64,000 nucleotides of DNA from Kingdonia uniflora (GCA_014058105.1 JACGCM010001793.1:496001-560000); one strand, 5' to 3'; positions 1 to 23,925 are shown, counted from the first letter of the stretch. The notes: generated by a model not told the origin, from the letters alone. Numbers and translations are program-made.

Positions 1-129
1 GGTCTTCTGAGGCTTTGGTTGGAATGATTTTGGGGGCATGATGTTCTTACTTGGAGAACATTCTTGCGAAGAACAAAATCTCTTCTAAAACTTGCGATTA
101 CCGTACACATGTGGTTCATAAAATCAGTG
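1..129. other. unassigned sequence at window edge
   Basis: I see no gene or clear repeat here. It lies left of the probable 3' end of the minus-strand LINE and is presumably Rab intron sequence or another repeat. It does not encode the Rab2 N-terminus: no P-loop of the GDTGVGKS type is readable. Confidence 0.3.
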
Positions 130-458
130 TTCTTTATTTTGATTTTTTGCTAGGCAAACTAGGGTTAGAGAGGACCCCATAGCCAGGATTTATTAATATA
201 ACAGCCAATTAATTTCAAGTATCTATGGCCCCTAGCAGCCTCCATCATCACCATACAAAGTTGGCTAGGAAAGGAGCTAGGGGAGATAGCAGTCTCACTT
301 ATTACAGTAGAAAATGAAGCTAGAAAGTCAACACACCTATTTGTTTCTCTAAAAACATGAAAAATACTAACTGTAAGCTTTGCAATGATCCTCTTGATAG
401 TATTGGCAGTATGGTAGCAGTTCCAAGAGGTTCATAGGTTGTCTGATTGTCTCTGAAG

Positions 459-631
459 CTAGGTAATAACACTTTACTTTAAAAAAAATAAGACGGGTCC
501 GACACCCCAATACTTGGACACTCGGACACACGTGTACAACACTATTTACAAGGTGCACCATTTTCTGCCGTTTCCGACACCCTGTACCCGTGTCGGATAC
601 CGACATCCGTATCCATGTCGTTGTTACCTAG
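459..631. mobile_element. short hAT-like MITE, copy a
   Basis: A 173-bp insertion lies in the RNase H-like part of the LINE. It begins CTAGGTAATAAC and ends GTTGTTACCTAG, so the termini are inverted. An 8-bp direct repeat CTCTGAAG flanks it at 451-458 and 632-639, the size expected for hAT-type insertion. The interior holds repeated CCGACAC/GTGTCGG words. It has no coding capacity. Confidence 0.7.
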
Positions 632-817
632 CTCTGAAGCAGTACGCCATTAGCTGTGAGTCAGTAGCACTGAGATTCTCTTATACCCTTGTTGAACTCC
701 TATTTGGAGACCCCTCAAGATAGCCTGCATTTCATGTAGCACCACACAATCAGCTGGGGTAGCACCACTAAACCCAAGAAGACAGTTGCTTGCTCATCCC
801 TGAATAACCCTCGTTTC

Positions 818-965
818 CTAGGAAACAACGACACTTCACTTTAAAAAAATAAAACGTGACGCTCGGACACTTCAACACTCGGAAACACGTGTCAAACACT
901 ATTTATGAGGAACTTAGCAATTTTTTGCTATTTCCGACACCCGTATATGTGTCGCTGTTACGTAG
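818..965. mobile_element. short hAT-like MITE, copy b
   Basis: A 148-bp relative of the element at 459-631, in the same orientation: A-rich stretch CTTTAAAAAAATAA, then CGGACAC words, ending GTGTCGCTGTTACGTAG. Its flanks CTCGTTTC and CTCCTTAC are only a degenerate 8-bp duplication, which suggests an older insertion than copy a. Confidence 0.6.
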
Positions 966-1039
966 CTCCTTACCCACCCAAATCACCCTCAGAGCCACCA
1001 GTACTGAGAAGGTTAGAGATGTTCTCAGGTGGAGTTTAT

Positions 1040-4000
1040 CTACAAAACACGGCAGAGATCTCTAGCAGCAGCAGCAGCGGTATTATCAACTTTCTTCAAA
1101 GAGCTTTTCAGCTTATGAGTAATATCAAAACAAATAAGCGTTAAGCCTTTAACGCAAGGACACACTTCATTCCTAAATACTTTCTTGTTTCTGGACTTCC
1201 ATATTTGGTAGGCAAAGGAATTAAAGGCAGTACACATTACCTTATATCTGATGGAACTAACTCCCATGTTAAAGATCCATTTTATCTCATTCTCCAAAGT
1301 AGTAATGTTTCTGCTGAAGTGGATCTTCTGTCGAATCTGCTTCCAAATAATACAAAAGAAAAAAATATGCCCCATGAATAGTTGTCCAATAATTTCACTG
1401 TTGGAGTCACAAAGAGGGCAGCTAGAACTTTGAAGAACTCTTCTAGTGACAAGATAATCTTGAGTAGGCAGACAACCCCTTAAGAGCTTCCATGTAATAA
1501 GTCCTTGCTTGGGGATAACATGTGGAGACTAGCAAAGAGCATACTGTCTCCCAGTAGGCCTAACTCTTCTCTGTTTCTTAACAGTAGAGGCATGAGTCCA
1601 AATAATTTTCTCTCTCTGAGCAGAGCACGAGGATATTTGAGGCAGATTGGAGAGGATATGTTCCAAGAAACCTTGCAAGTGTAAGGCACATACCATTTCC
1701 CATTATCAATGACATTTGAAATTTGGCATTAGGGCTGAGGTAAGAGTTGTGGATAAGTTGGGGTTGAATCTCTCTTTCAAAATACCAAATATGTGCAAAG
1801 GACCTTTCCAGATGCATAGTGAAGCCCTTGGCCTTCTCTCTTGATTTGAACATCATCCTCCAGGACTAAGAGTAATCATTTGGTATTTTCGTTTTCCATT
1901 TTTTTTTTCATTTTGATCAAGTGAGCTTGACCAATAAGCCCAAGCACTCTCTTGTTTCCCAGCTATCTTCAATGTTTGCCTTTTTATAGCAACATGATTC
2001 CAATTTTCCAGTATTCTAACCCCTAGCCCTCCCTCCTTCACAGGGTAACACAACTCTCCCCATGAAAAGGAACAAGTCTCTTCTTGGTGTTGTGGTTGTG
2101 CCTGATGCCACAAAAATTTGGAGTAAATAACTTTTGTCTTGTTATTAACCAACTTTGGCAGCATAAATGAGTTGAGCCAGTAAACTTGAATGCTAAGGAG
2201 TACTGATTTGATCAATTGGAGCCTCTATGCAAAAGTAAGAAATCTACTAGTTTAAGTTTCTTATCTAGCAGCCATCTTATCAACAAGAGGGTTGCAATCT
2301 CTATAAGTGAGCCTTGTAGAATTAAGAGGGAGCCCCAAGTACTTAAAAGGCCAGCGAAGTATAAGGCAATCTCTAGAAGTGTCTTCAAATAATCCAAGAT
2401 AACTCTAGAGAAGTATAAGGCATACTTTATGTAGTTAGGTTCAAGCGCATTCATCCCATGAAAAGAATGGAGGCATTCTCTCACTGCATTAGTTGAATGT
2501 CTCCCTTAAAAAACACTAAGAGATCATCAACAAAGATAATGTGGGTTCAAGTAGGTTTAGAACATTTGGGGTGGAGCCCCAAGGCTTCCTCATTCACCTT
2601 ATTTTCAAGGATAAGACTCATGGCCTTCATAACAAGAATAAAGAGGTAAGGAGAGATGGGGTCACCTTGTCTTAGGCCTCTTCTGCCTTTTAAGTGCGCC
2701 CCTAAAGGGCCCCATTGATACTGGCAAAGAAGGAAGTGGTTGTAATTGACCCAAGATGCAAACATTAGTGGGAAGTTGAGGGCAATAAGAGTATTAAGGA
2801 CAACCTCCCAGTGGACCTTATCATAGGCCTTCTTGAGGTAAATTTTGACAGTGCACTTAGGTTGGGGAGACTATAGTAGTTCCTGAGGAGCTCATGGGCA
2901 ATGAGAAGGTTATCTGAAATGTTTTTTCCCTCAAGGAAAGCAGACTAGCAATGACCAACAAGAGGAGAGATGGCACTTTTGAGTTTTCTAGTGAGTTTTA
3001 GGTATGATCTTATAGGAGACATTGTAGCAGGATATAGGTCTAAAATCACCAAAGTTAGAGGGACTATGGACTTTAATAACAAGGGCCAATGGTGGTGGAG
3101 TTGACAGGGGGTAGATTTTGGCATATTTGAAGATGATTTTAGTAGCAATACACATCCTTCTTCACTAACTCCCAACAATGCTTGTAGAAGAAAGAATTGA
3201 ACCCGTCAGGCCAGGAGCCTTCGGGCCATCAATGTCAAAGACAGCCTCAGAGATCTCTTAGTTATTTACTTAGTCAACATATGGTGGTCAATACTGTCAA
3301 CTTTGGCAGTAAACTGAAGCATTTTGATAACTTTCACACTCCCCTCCCTCATTATTAATCCCCAAGATACTTTGAAATAGTCAACTGTGGTAGTTCCATA
3401 GTTGCAATAATTAAGTGCTCCACAATCTTGTTGTCCTCATCATCCTGGATGCTAAGCATAGAGTTAGAGGCTCTTCTACGCTTATGATGGAAGAACTTGG
3501 AGTTAATAGTCCCCCATTTGTAGCCAATGAATTCTACATTTTTGCCAGTCACTTGAAAGTAGTTCTTGCAATCATTAACTTCAAATCCAGTTTCCATAGC
3601 ATAGTTTGTTCCAGCTGCTCTTAACAGTCTCCATAAACCTTCTCGTCCACCCAGAAATTAAAAAAATTAAATGGCTTTTTCTTAGGACTGAGGTTTGTAC
3701 ATTGATAAAATAACAGGAGAATGATCAGAGGCCCCAGTGCCAATCTGAATCAGGGTAGGCAGCCCCCCAAATCTCATTGACCAAGGATTTGTCAGGTCTT
3801 ACCAGCAACCTTGTGCCATCAGTGTGCCTGTTGGTCCAAGTGAACAAGATCCCCTTGTTTCTTAAGTCTAATTTGCTTCATGCAACCATTCACTGTACTG
3901 AAGAGAGATGTCACTCCTCACTGGCCTTCCCTCATGCTTATCCATCTTAGAAAAAGGAGCATTAAAGTCTCCTATGAGTATCCATGGATCCTGGATATTA

Positions 4001-4265
4001 GTGCTGAGAATATGAATTTCTTCCACATGCTCCTTCTATCAACAGCATTATTGGATCCACAAACACAAGTAACCAAAAAGGTTTTCCCATCATTTTCTAC
4101 AGTACAATGGCTGTATTGCTTTTCCACTTTAAGAACATTGACATTAAGCTGGACAGGATCCCACCCTTCAAGGGTTCTCTCTTTTATATCATTGGTAGCA
4201 TTTTTAACCCAGCTCCAGCTAGTGTTAATCTTTTGAGTAACAAGCCTCTCACTACACAACTTCAA
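1040..4265 (-). pseudogene. LINE ORF2 remnant (endonuclease-reverse transcriptase)
   Basis: The reverse transcriptase core is recognisable on the minus strand: RGLRQGDPISPYLF at about 2641-2682 and the catalytic block FVDDLL at about 2520-2543. The second block is the FADD box with A changed to V. A 120-residue piece at 1853-2215 (WLNSFMLPKLVNNK, FLWH) is the usual thumb and connection region, and 1040-1375 is a zinc-finger/RNase H linker-type region. No single frame runs through; at least six shifts or stops separate the pieces. In life this ORF would nick target DNA and prime reverse transcription of its own RNA. Here it is a fossil. Confidence 0.75.
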
Positions 4266-4750
4266 CTTGGTCTCAACAAATTCAATCTAAGATAAGTTGA
4301 ATTTGCCAATAAGGTCCCTTCCCTCTTTCTGACCTAAACTCTTGTTAATCCCCTCACATTCCAAATGCAGATGTTTAACATTGATATCTTTGATTGTTTT
4401 AATCTTCTCTAAGTGCAGTATCTACCCCTGCACCACCTTTCTTGCCCCCTGCAACACCAACATTGTCTTTATGGTATTTGTCTCTGGAGGGTGCTGCATT
4501 ATTTTGCTGACCTTTATTGACATTCTCTTGCCCGGCATCCACCTTTTTTTGTTTGTGTGTGTGTAGCTTTGACAGAGGGAATAGAACCTCCACCATTAAC
4601 AAACTGAGAAGAAGTGTCCTGCACAGAAGATTTATAATGTTCTTTCTATCTTGAAAAGCTTCTTTTGAGTTGTTCTTCTAAGTTTTACAATCTGAAAAGG
4701 AGACCCACATATATTTATATAAATTAATATCCATTATACATATACATTAA

Positions 4751-16885
<12,135 letters not shown>

Positions 16886-17678
16886 TGAAAAGTAGATAGA
16901 TAAACTAAGTGATAGAGAGACCCCTGTGTATTTTACCTCTACTTCATTCTGTCATTCAAAAATCTCTGAACATGAAATGTAGTCATGCTAATTTGGGTAT
17001 TATTATATGAAACCCTTAATAGTTAATTCCAATCGTTCATAAAACTATTGGTGTTCAGTCGATTTTCGTACAAGTTTTGATGTCAGGTTATTGCGATCAT
17101 TGAAATTTAGGCTATCAATCCCTTCTCTATTTTGTGTGGTTACAGTTTTGTTGGTATGTCAAGTTCAGACTTCAGAGCATTCAGTGTTAGGCAATCAACA
17201 ATCAACAACACGGGTCTATCGACAAACAACTTGGTTGTGCTTCATGGGCTAGGGGGAACAATGGCCATTAGCAAATACCAGAAATCGCTGCGAGTTATTG
17301 CAGAACAATGACATCCTTTTGCAAGTTATATTAAACTACAGGTATTTTGCATTTATGGTTCGTAGACAACGGTCACTTTAATCTTCACGTCTTCCACCGC
17401 CCTCTTAAAGTTGGAATTTAACCTCTTAGACAAAATAAAGTGACTGTTGTGAAATAATAATATGGGAACACGGTTTTTAGTAGGTAATAACTCAAGCTTA
17501 TATTTATTTCTGTTCAAGTGTAGTAAACAAAGTCTTTGGGTAATAAATGATTGTCTTGCTAAAGTCTAGTTATTTATTTCAATCGAAGTGAAATATAATG
17601 CGATGTCGATATTTTCTGATCAGGTGTGTTCTTATGTTTGCTTTAAGACCCCATTCTCTTCTTCAAAGGGAGGTTACA
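16886..17678. other. Rab2 3' flank / ProT-like 5' flank
   Basis: This 0.8-kb intergenic stretch should hold the Rab 3' UTR and the promoter and 5' UTR of the first transporter gene. Sequence around 17171-17300 (CAACTTGGTTG, GGAAC-ATGGCCA words) recurs near 47510-47600, upstream of the second transporter. Both genes therefore share their upstream region by duplication. I do not assign a TATA box. Confidence 0.5.
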
Positions 17679-17830
17679 ATGGAGAAAGAGGAGTTCAAAT
17701 GTTCAATGAAGAAAGCTGTAATAAATACCAAAGCAAGTCATTTTAATGCTGAAGCAGATGAAGCTAATATTAGTGGGGGTGTTCAAAAACAAGAAAATGG
17801 TGTTTTTACCACTGCTCATACCACTGGACT

Positions 17831-17875
<45 letters not shown>

Positions 17876-19864
17876 TTTAGTGAGCTTATATGGGAGAATA
17901 CTGTGCAGATCCATGGCAACAAGTAGGGCTGATGCTTGTAACATGTTTTAACAATACATACTTATTGTTTTATCCAAGCATTATATTGGGGCCTCTGAGT
18001 TGGGGTTGGGGTGTACCTTCCATGATCTTCATTGCATTTTTCTCTGCATACTCCAACTGGTTATTGGCAGGATTTCATGTTGTCGATGACCAAATGTTTA
18101 TAAGATACAGAGACATTATGGACTTTGCATTTGGTGAGTTTTCTGCCTTTTCACTCCCATACAAACCCCAAAGGTTTTAATTTGAAAAACAAAAACAACA
18201 ACAATGTGTTCGGTGTTGTAATTATCTTCCAGTTAAGTAAAAAGGGAAAGCTAATTCTCTTATTTGTTATTGTAGGAAAATCAATGTACTACATCACTTG
18301 GATCCTACAGTTTGTCAATTTCTTTCTTGTTAACACGGGTTTCATCCTTGCTGCTGGAATAGCACTTAAGGTTAGTTAAGAAGATCGAACAACTGAGAAT
18401 TATTTCAGAACATCTATCTAGTTATATGACATAGCGAGGAATTACATTTTTTTGTGCAGGGGATAAATTCAGAGTTTAGTGATTCTCCGTTGAGGCTTCA
18501 GTATTTCCTCATGATAACCGGTGCAGTTTACTTCATCTTCGCATTTTTAGTTCCAACATTGTCTGCAATGAGAAGATGGTTAGGAATGTCGGCTGTGGTT
18601 ACCCTCACTTACATTATAATCCTCATCGTTATTTCAGTGAAAGATGGTACATGTTTCTCCTCATCCAAAATAATGATCATAAACTATATGCAGGGAGTAC
18701 AAAATTTTAAACAACCTTAATAACCTATGCACCATTTTATATAGGGTTCTCTGAAACAGATAGACACTACGGTATTAAAGGAAGCAAATCGGACAAGGTC
18801 TTCCATGGCTTAAGTGCAATTGCAGCTATTGTCGCTGCCAATAATTCTGGCATGTTGACAGAGATGCAAGTAAGCCCTTACAATAGGCCCAATCCAATTG
18901 CCAGAGATTTTACTAACATAAAATTTATGTAATTTGCAGGCTACTGTACGCAAGCCTGCAAAAAGGAACATGAGGAGGGCCTTGTATCTACAATTCACAG
19001 TTGGGATTGTAGTCTATTACAGTATAACCCTAGTTGGATATTGGGCATATGGTTCACTAACATCGGGGTTTCTCGCTTCAGATCTAAGTGGCCCTAAATG
19101 GGCAAAAGTGCTTTTCAACTCCCTGGCTTTTCTCCAGACTATAGTCTCTCAACATGTAAGCTTTCTTCTAGCTACTTCATACACTGATACACAGCGAGCT
19201 CCAATAGGGATAGAATAAACGTTACCTAATGATTCCAAAGAAGCGTATTTACAACATCAGTAGTTTGAGGCAACACCACAGTTAAGTTCTCTCAAATTGC
19301 TAGATCGTATGACTGATCTCTTATATATGGTTTTTGTTATTTCATAATTAACTCGTGTTGATCTTCATGTGTGGCACTGTTGGACGCAGATGTTCCTTGC
19401 ACCTATACATGAGGCAGCTGATACGAAATTCCTGAAACTAAATCAGAGCCTATATTCAATCGATAACCTCATTCGCCGGTTTGCCTTGCGTGCTCTTCTC
19501 TTTCTGATAAATACGTTACTAGCCGCAGTATTTCCTTTCGCTGGAGACTTTTTGAACTTAATTGGATCAGTCTCTCTAATCCCACTTACCTTTGTATTTC
19601 CAAGTATGATCTTCATCAAGGTAAACCCAATAGCAGAATACTTTTGTTTAACTCATGAAAAAAACCAAACGGATTTATGTGTTTCTAATCAATTTTCGAT
19701 AACTCAATATACAGGTTAAAGGAAAAACTGCAAGAACAACACAGTGTGTTTGGCATTGGGCTATCGTCATTTTTTTCTCTGTCCTCTCCATTGCGGCAAC
19801 GTTCTCTACCATCCGTTCGATCATACACAATGCTAAAGTTTACAGTATTTTTGCTAATATATAA
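17679..19864 (+). CDS. proline transporter-like (AAAP family), copy 1
   Basis: Eight exons: 17679-17832, 17909-18133, 18276-18370, 18460-18646, 18745-18869, 18940-19155, 19390-19620 and 19715-19864. They join in frame to 460 residues with GT-AG introns. The start ATG is chosen because the second copy begins at the same place; upstream in-frame ATGs are not shared. After a hydrophilic N-tail (about 50 residues) come about ten hydrophobic segments. Plant ProT-like landmarks are DPWQQVG at the first membrane segment, IRYRDIMDFAFG, SGMLTEMQATVRKP, the LYLQFTVG...YYSITLVGYWAYGS block, and HEAADTKF. Family members import proline, glycine betaine or GABA across the plasma membrane with protons; the substrate of this one is not shown by sequence. 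Length is near the family norm (about 440). No break was found. Confidence 0.9.
17834..17871. repeat. (TC)n microsatellite at the intron 1 donor
   Basis: About nineteen TC units begin at the second base of intron 1, so the donor reads G|GTCTCT. The second gene copy has a shorter TC run plus an AC run at the same place. Confidence 0.9.
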
Positions 19865-20280
19865 GTCCATCCAATGACTGTTGAGGTTAACGAAGTCGTT
19901 TAGAGGTGCAATTTATCATTGTTATCATCAAATGTATGATTTGTTTGGGTTTTCAATATTAAAATGGGAAATAATATTTCTACTGTCATTGCAGAAACAT
20001 AATCCAAACGTATTTGCAGCGATGAATGGTTTGACTTTAGGTTAACAAATAATAAAAGTTTGATCTAGTGATCTATCATAACTAAGCAGCATAATTAGGT
20101 CATAATGATGGACACTGACACAACTCTGAACTTTGAAACACTAAAGCCTTCTAGAGTGGAGTTGGCAGGTCAAGTGTCGCCACCTGCCACCTCAATCCAG
20201 TTTCTTCAATGAATCTTCATATCCTTAAAAATCTGAAGGATCCCGTTCTCTTTAAAGGTGATTTTACTTTCGGTCCATTC
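19865..20280. other. 3' flank of ProT-like copy 1
   Basis: Non-coding. The last part (AGTTTCTTCAATGAATCTTC and following) matches the flank of the second gene at about 51019-51090, marking the end of the duplicated unit. Confidence 0.6.
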
Positions 20281-21723
20281 TTTAGAAAGAAACAACTTAA
20301 TATTTTATTGCTCTATCTAACGTAAACTCTCAACGCGGAAGTAAATTGAGAAGTCTATTACGCTAATTTAGACCTAATTCAAAATTAAGATTTCTTCTTA
20401 TCTAAAACATAAATTAAAACACAAACTGAAATAACTGAAACCTATTTCTTGATTTCAACTTCAACAACCAAATAAATAGAGAACCTAGGCTCCCTTTAAT
20501 AAATCATAAGGGGCTAGTGGAAACCCTAATTAGAAAAATTCTAGAAACCGGAAAAATTACCCTTTTAACCATGTGTTGGTTAATTATGAACTCCTCGAAA
20601 CCTAAGGGAAAACTTCAAACAAAAATAGTATAAATAATAATAGGTCGTAGACGCGCGATAAACAACCGAGAGAAGATGATTCACATCAAATCCCTCCGTC
20701 TGAGAAAGATTTCGTGGTGGCAAGTTGTTGAAACATCATGAAACTCAAAACTTTATAATATGACAAACCCGTTTTCAAACCTTGAATTCTGTCGCGAAAT
20801 TTACCGTAACCCAAAGTAGTATCCATGTGCTGTGGTACAATGTTGTCACTAACATCTCTATTTTGAAGAACGTTCAAAAATAAAGTAAACAATGGTATCC
20901 GTTTCGCAAAATTAGCTAAAAAGCCATTCCAAAATAGATCAGCAAACTCTTTCTTAATGATATCATCTGGATACTCATCAAATATTGAGGGTTTGTCCCA
21001 AAAAATGAGTGGGGACAATTCACAATTCTATGTGAAAAGTATGATTTTCAAGACTAGTCGAGCTAAAACCCCGATTATCCTTCTCGTGTTACCGAATTGT
21101 CGAATCTCGGATGCCAAATCTAGCCCCAATTCCATGTCTTTGTTGAAGAAGCTCATGGGTACCTGCCATTCGTTGTTAACAAGGTCATCATGAATTCAAA
21201 TCTCGGTTGGGTGGGAGATGGGTTTTGGTGACTGTATGCCTCTATTGACTTGTTGTTTACCCGCTCAAATTCAAACTCAAATTTTGGGGTAATAGTTGGT
21301 GGTAATTGTGGGTCTGGGCCAGTTAGAAGCATTGCATGTGGTAAACTCTTAACGCGGAAGCAAAATTGAGAAGTCTATTATGCTAATTTAAATCTAATTC
21401 ATGATTAAGGTTTCTTCTAATCTAAAACATAAACTAAAACACAAACTGAAATAACTGAAAGCTAATTCTTAACTTCAACTCCAACAACCAAAAAATATAG
21501 AAAATCTAGCCTCTTTTATAAAACATAATGGGGTAGAAACACTGATTAAGAATATTCTAGAAACTGGGAAAAATACTCTTTTACCCTTGTGCTAGTTAAT
21601 TATGAACTCCCTAAAACCTACTAAACATCTCTAGCAGAGAGAGAAAACTTCAAACAAAAATAGCATAAATAATAATAAGTCGTAGACGTGTGATAAATGA
21701 CCGAGAGATGATGATTCATATCA
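20281..21723. mobile_element. insertion flanked by ~370-bp LTR-like direct repeats
   Basis: Relative to the matching point in the next unit (about 51,090), 1.44 kb is inserted here. Direct repeats run 20322-20688 and 21341-21723 (GTAAACTCT-AACGCGGAAG to GATTCA-ATCA) and differ by scattered changes and small indels. On the minus strand they start TGAT. No primer-binding site, polypurine tract, gag or pol is seen. The interior is a gene-like minus-strand reading. This resembles a non-autonomous terminal-repeat retrotransposon that took up host sequence, but the class is not proven. Confidence 0.5.
20686..21340 (-). pseudogene. unidentified broken ORF inside the LTR-like insertion
   Basis: On the minus strand, protein-like reading covers the whole interior: a start near 21329 (MLLTGPDPQLPPT), a frame change near 21188, a stop near 21034, then 110 residues to the edge of the left repeat (SPLIFWDKPSIFDEYPDD and onwards). 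Composition is normal for a soluble protein (balanced charges, FFNKDMELGLDLASEI). I do not recognise the family. It may be a captured host-gene piece or the coding region of an undescribed element. Confidence 0.4.
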
Positions 21724-21724
21724 G

Positions 21725-22093
21725 ATTCAGTGAATTAAACTTTGATAAGTTACCATTTTTAGAACTCTTTCAGGCATTCACAAATAACTGAACAAGCACT
21801 ACTACAAGGATTCTTCAAAACATTCAAGATATATGGCCCGTACGTCTGATATATCCAAAGAGGTACGTGTACGTTTGATATCCCAGTCTAAAATGCTTAC
21901 GAAAAAAAATCCATGTATGGAAGTGTACTATACTAACCTTTTTCTTTTTTTTCCTGTGGAAACACAAATTTGTCACGGTTTCCATTCCCCACCGTTTTTT
22001 AAATATAAACTCGGAGTCAATTTTTTTTACAATGCCACATTACGACGGTCACTGACGTGAAACAATCTCATTCCTTCATCTTCAAAAAAAGTG
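21725..22093 (+). pseudogene. orphan Rab2 fragment, duplicate unit 2, left half
   Basis: The segment repeats the Rab intron plus penultimate exon of 16216-16600: ACTCTTTCAG|GCATTCACAA, then ACTACAAGGATTCTTCAAAACATTC, ending in a degenerate exon end AAAGAGGTACGT. An insertion and several changes break the frame. The text stops at AGTGCATAT, where the Copia element starts, and continues at 46961. Confidence 0.8.
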
Positions 22094-22098
22094 CATAT
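22094..22098. repeat. Copia target-site duplication, left
   Basis: CATAT immediately before the 5' LTR; the identical partner lies at 46956-46960. Confidence 0.9.
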
Positions 22099-22345
22099 TG
22101 TTAGGAGTTGGGTCCAAGCCCAGGCTAGGAACCCAACAGGGTTGGGGTGTCCTATACAGACTCCTATTTGTCTATAGGCCATTAGGGTTTATGGGGAAAG
22201 TTTAAGTAGGATTAGGAACCTATGTCTATATATATGTTCTATACCTATTTAAGAATAGAGCTTGAATCATCAATAAAGAATCCTATCTTCTCTCTAAATT
22301 GCTCTCAATAGATTTCATATAGATAATTTATATTATTGTCTAACA
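22099..22345 (+). repeat. Copia 5' LTR
   Basis: 247 bp, TGTTAG...CTAACA. It includes an AATAAAG word near its right third and is followed directly by CGTTATCAACATGCACGC, the primer-binding-site region typical for this plant Copia type. Confidence 0.9.
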
Positions 22346-22800
22346 CGTTATCAACATGCACGCTCTAGGAACGAGAAGAGCAGAAATTACTTTATAATAA
22401 GAGTTTTCACGGAAACCAAGCGATCAGGAAAAGAGGTATTTTACAATTTTTGTGAATACATATTTTCAGATTTATGCAATATGATAGATTATCATGATTT
22501 AAAACCTATTTTCCCTATTTTTTTCGAATTAAAAATTAAGGTTTTTGGTATTTTTTTACCCTTGATAAATAGATATTTTCAAACTTGTATATATTTTTCT
22601 ATGGAGATCGGATAGAGGTAAACTACTTCGGTTAGATAGCCTACTCCGAGAGCTTTCCAACGGTATATGACACGTCTCTGGGAGATGTCCCAATTGCTAG
22701 GAATAACACAATGAAACTAGGCTATTTTACGGCCAAAAATAGCATTTTTTGGCCGATGACATCATCATAAAATATTATTATTTTTTAATATTATCCTATA

Positions 22801-23060
22801 TGACGTCAACATTATCCATTATGACATCAGCAACGACACGTATCGAGGACACGTGCGTGACACATATGACATGCCTAGCACGTACGTGACACACCTGACA
22901 CGTGTGACGCGTGGCAATCACCAAGGGTGACACGTGGTAGTGACATGGAAGTGACGTGGTACGTGTACGTGGCACGTGTGCAGTCTGTGTGTGCGTCCTG
23001 TGAGTGTGGCACGTGTGCGTCCCGTGCGTGTAGCACGTGTGACTGTGCATGCGTGACACA
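22801..23060. promoter_or_regulatory. cluster of CACGTG (G-box) and ACGT words in Copia leader
   Basis: Six perfect CACGTG palindromes lie at 22850, 22899, 22931, 22973, 23010 and 23034, with further ACGTG, TGACGT and TACGTGTACGTGG words between them and TGACGTCA at 22801. Such cores bind plant bZIP and bHLH factors. Whether they act here is inference; the density may equally come from expansion of a simple GTGNCACGT repeat. Confidence 0.55.
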
Positions 23061-23240
23061 TGGCAGACCGGTCAGACCAGTTCAGACCAGTCAACCCGGT
23101 CCAGGCCTTGACTCAGACCGAGTCGGGCCGTCCAAAACCGGTCTAGACACTAAAATGGCTATAAATAGCCCAATTTTGGGTCAAATTGAGCCAATTTTTT
23201 TTAAAAAATTTTCTATTGACTAGACCTACTCGTGGGGGAC

Positions 23241-23925
23241 CCATTTTTATTTTATTTTTTTGCGAACAATATTTTTTAATTTTTTTTGGGAATAGGTGCC
23301 TCGTATAGGAACATTAACTCACTTATATGTGGTATAAGTAAATGGTGTAATACATATTTAAGTATCTTACGATAATTAATAGAATATTACTGGTATGCCC
23401 CTAGGATACTAATTATCTTGATCGGGGATCACAGATAATATAAAACCAAGACTAATTTAGAATACGACTAGGAGTCATATCTAAATCATAATTAATTGTC
23501 AAGGATAAATAATTAGAGCTCAATTGTGAATTGACTTAGTCTTATTTCTAAAAACTTTGTGTCTGAGGAACTAATTTTTTGTATCTAGGTGAAATTAGAT
23601 ATTACATGAATAACATTTAGAGGTATATATGCATTAATAGCAACCTATAATACCCTAGAATGTTAGTTTAAAAACATGCATAATCATCATATCTTGTGAA
23701 CCCAGCTAACTTCGGGATGGGACCACTTGTCACCTAAATATCTAATACCCCTTATATTCGTAGCAAATAAGGTTATTTGGCTAGAATATACCTACCTTTA
23801 TAGAACTAGAGGGTTTAGAACACTCCAGTTCTTAGAAAAAGAAAAACACACATCTAGTGGCCTTGAATCACAGGCCTTGAATAACTAGAGGGTTAGACTC
23901 ACAGACTTTTGATGATTATTTTACT
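23241..23925. other. Copia interior without recognisable coding
   Basis: AT-rich sequence where gag and protease would be expected. I could not follow any Copia gag motif through it. Confidence 0.4.

Larger units (their letters stand above)
130..4605 (-). mobile_element. LINE (non-LTR retrotransposon), decayed, antisense in Rab intron
   Basis: Read on the minus strand from about 4600 downwards, translated pieces follow plant LINE order: an ORF1-like hydrophilic tail, an endonuclease-like stretch (about 4265-3750, including a GDFN-type block), reverse transcriptase, and a C-terminal RNase H-like region (about 830-640 and 460-170, with a LLGFSG block). The frame is broken by many stops and shifts, so the copy is dead. 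The left end is placed near 130 because RNase H-like reading fades there and the plus strand becomes T-rich, as expected for a minus-strand poly(A) tail. The 5' end near 4605 is approximate. No target duplication was identified. Confidence 0.8.

Noticed and set aside
17598..17678. Upstream in-frame ATG for the first transporter
   Set aside because: The duplicate gene has no matching start there, and both copies share the ATG of MEKEEF/MERKEF.
22796..23223. Cys/His- and Thr-rich ORFs across the G-box cluster
   Set aside because: They arise from the repeated ACGTG text on both strands and have no domain character.
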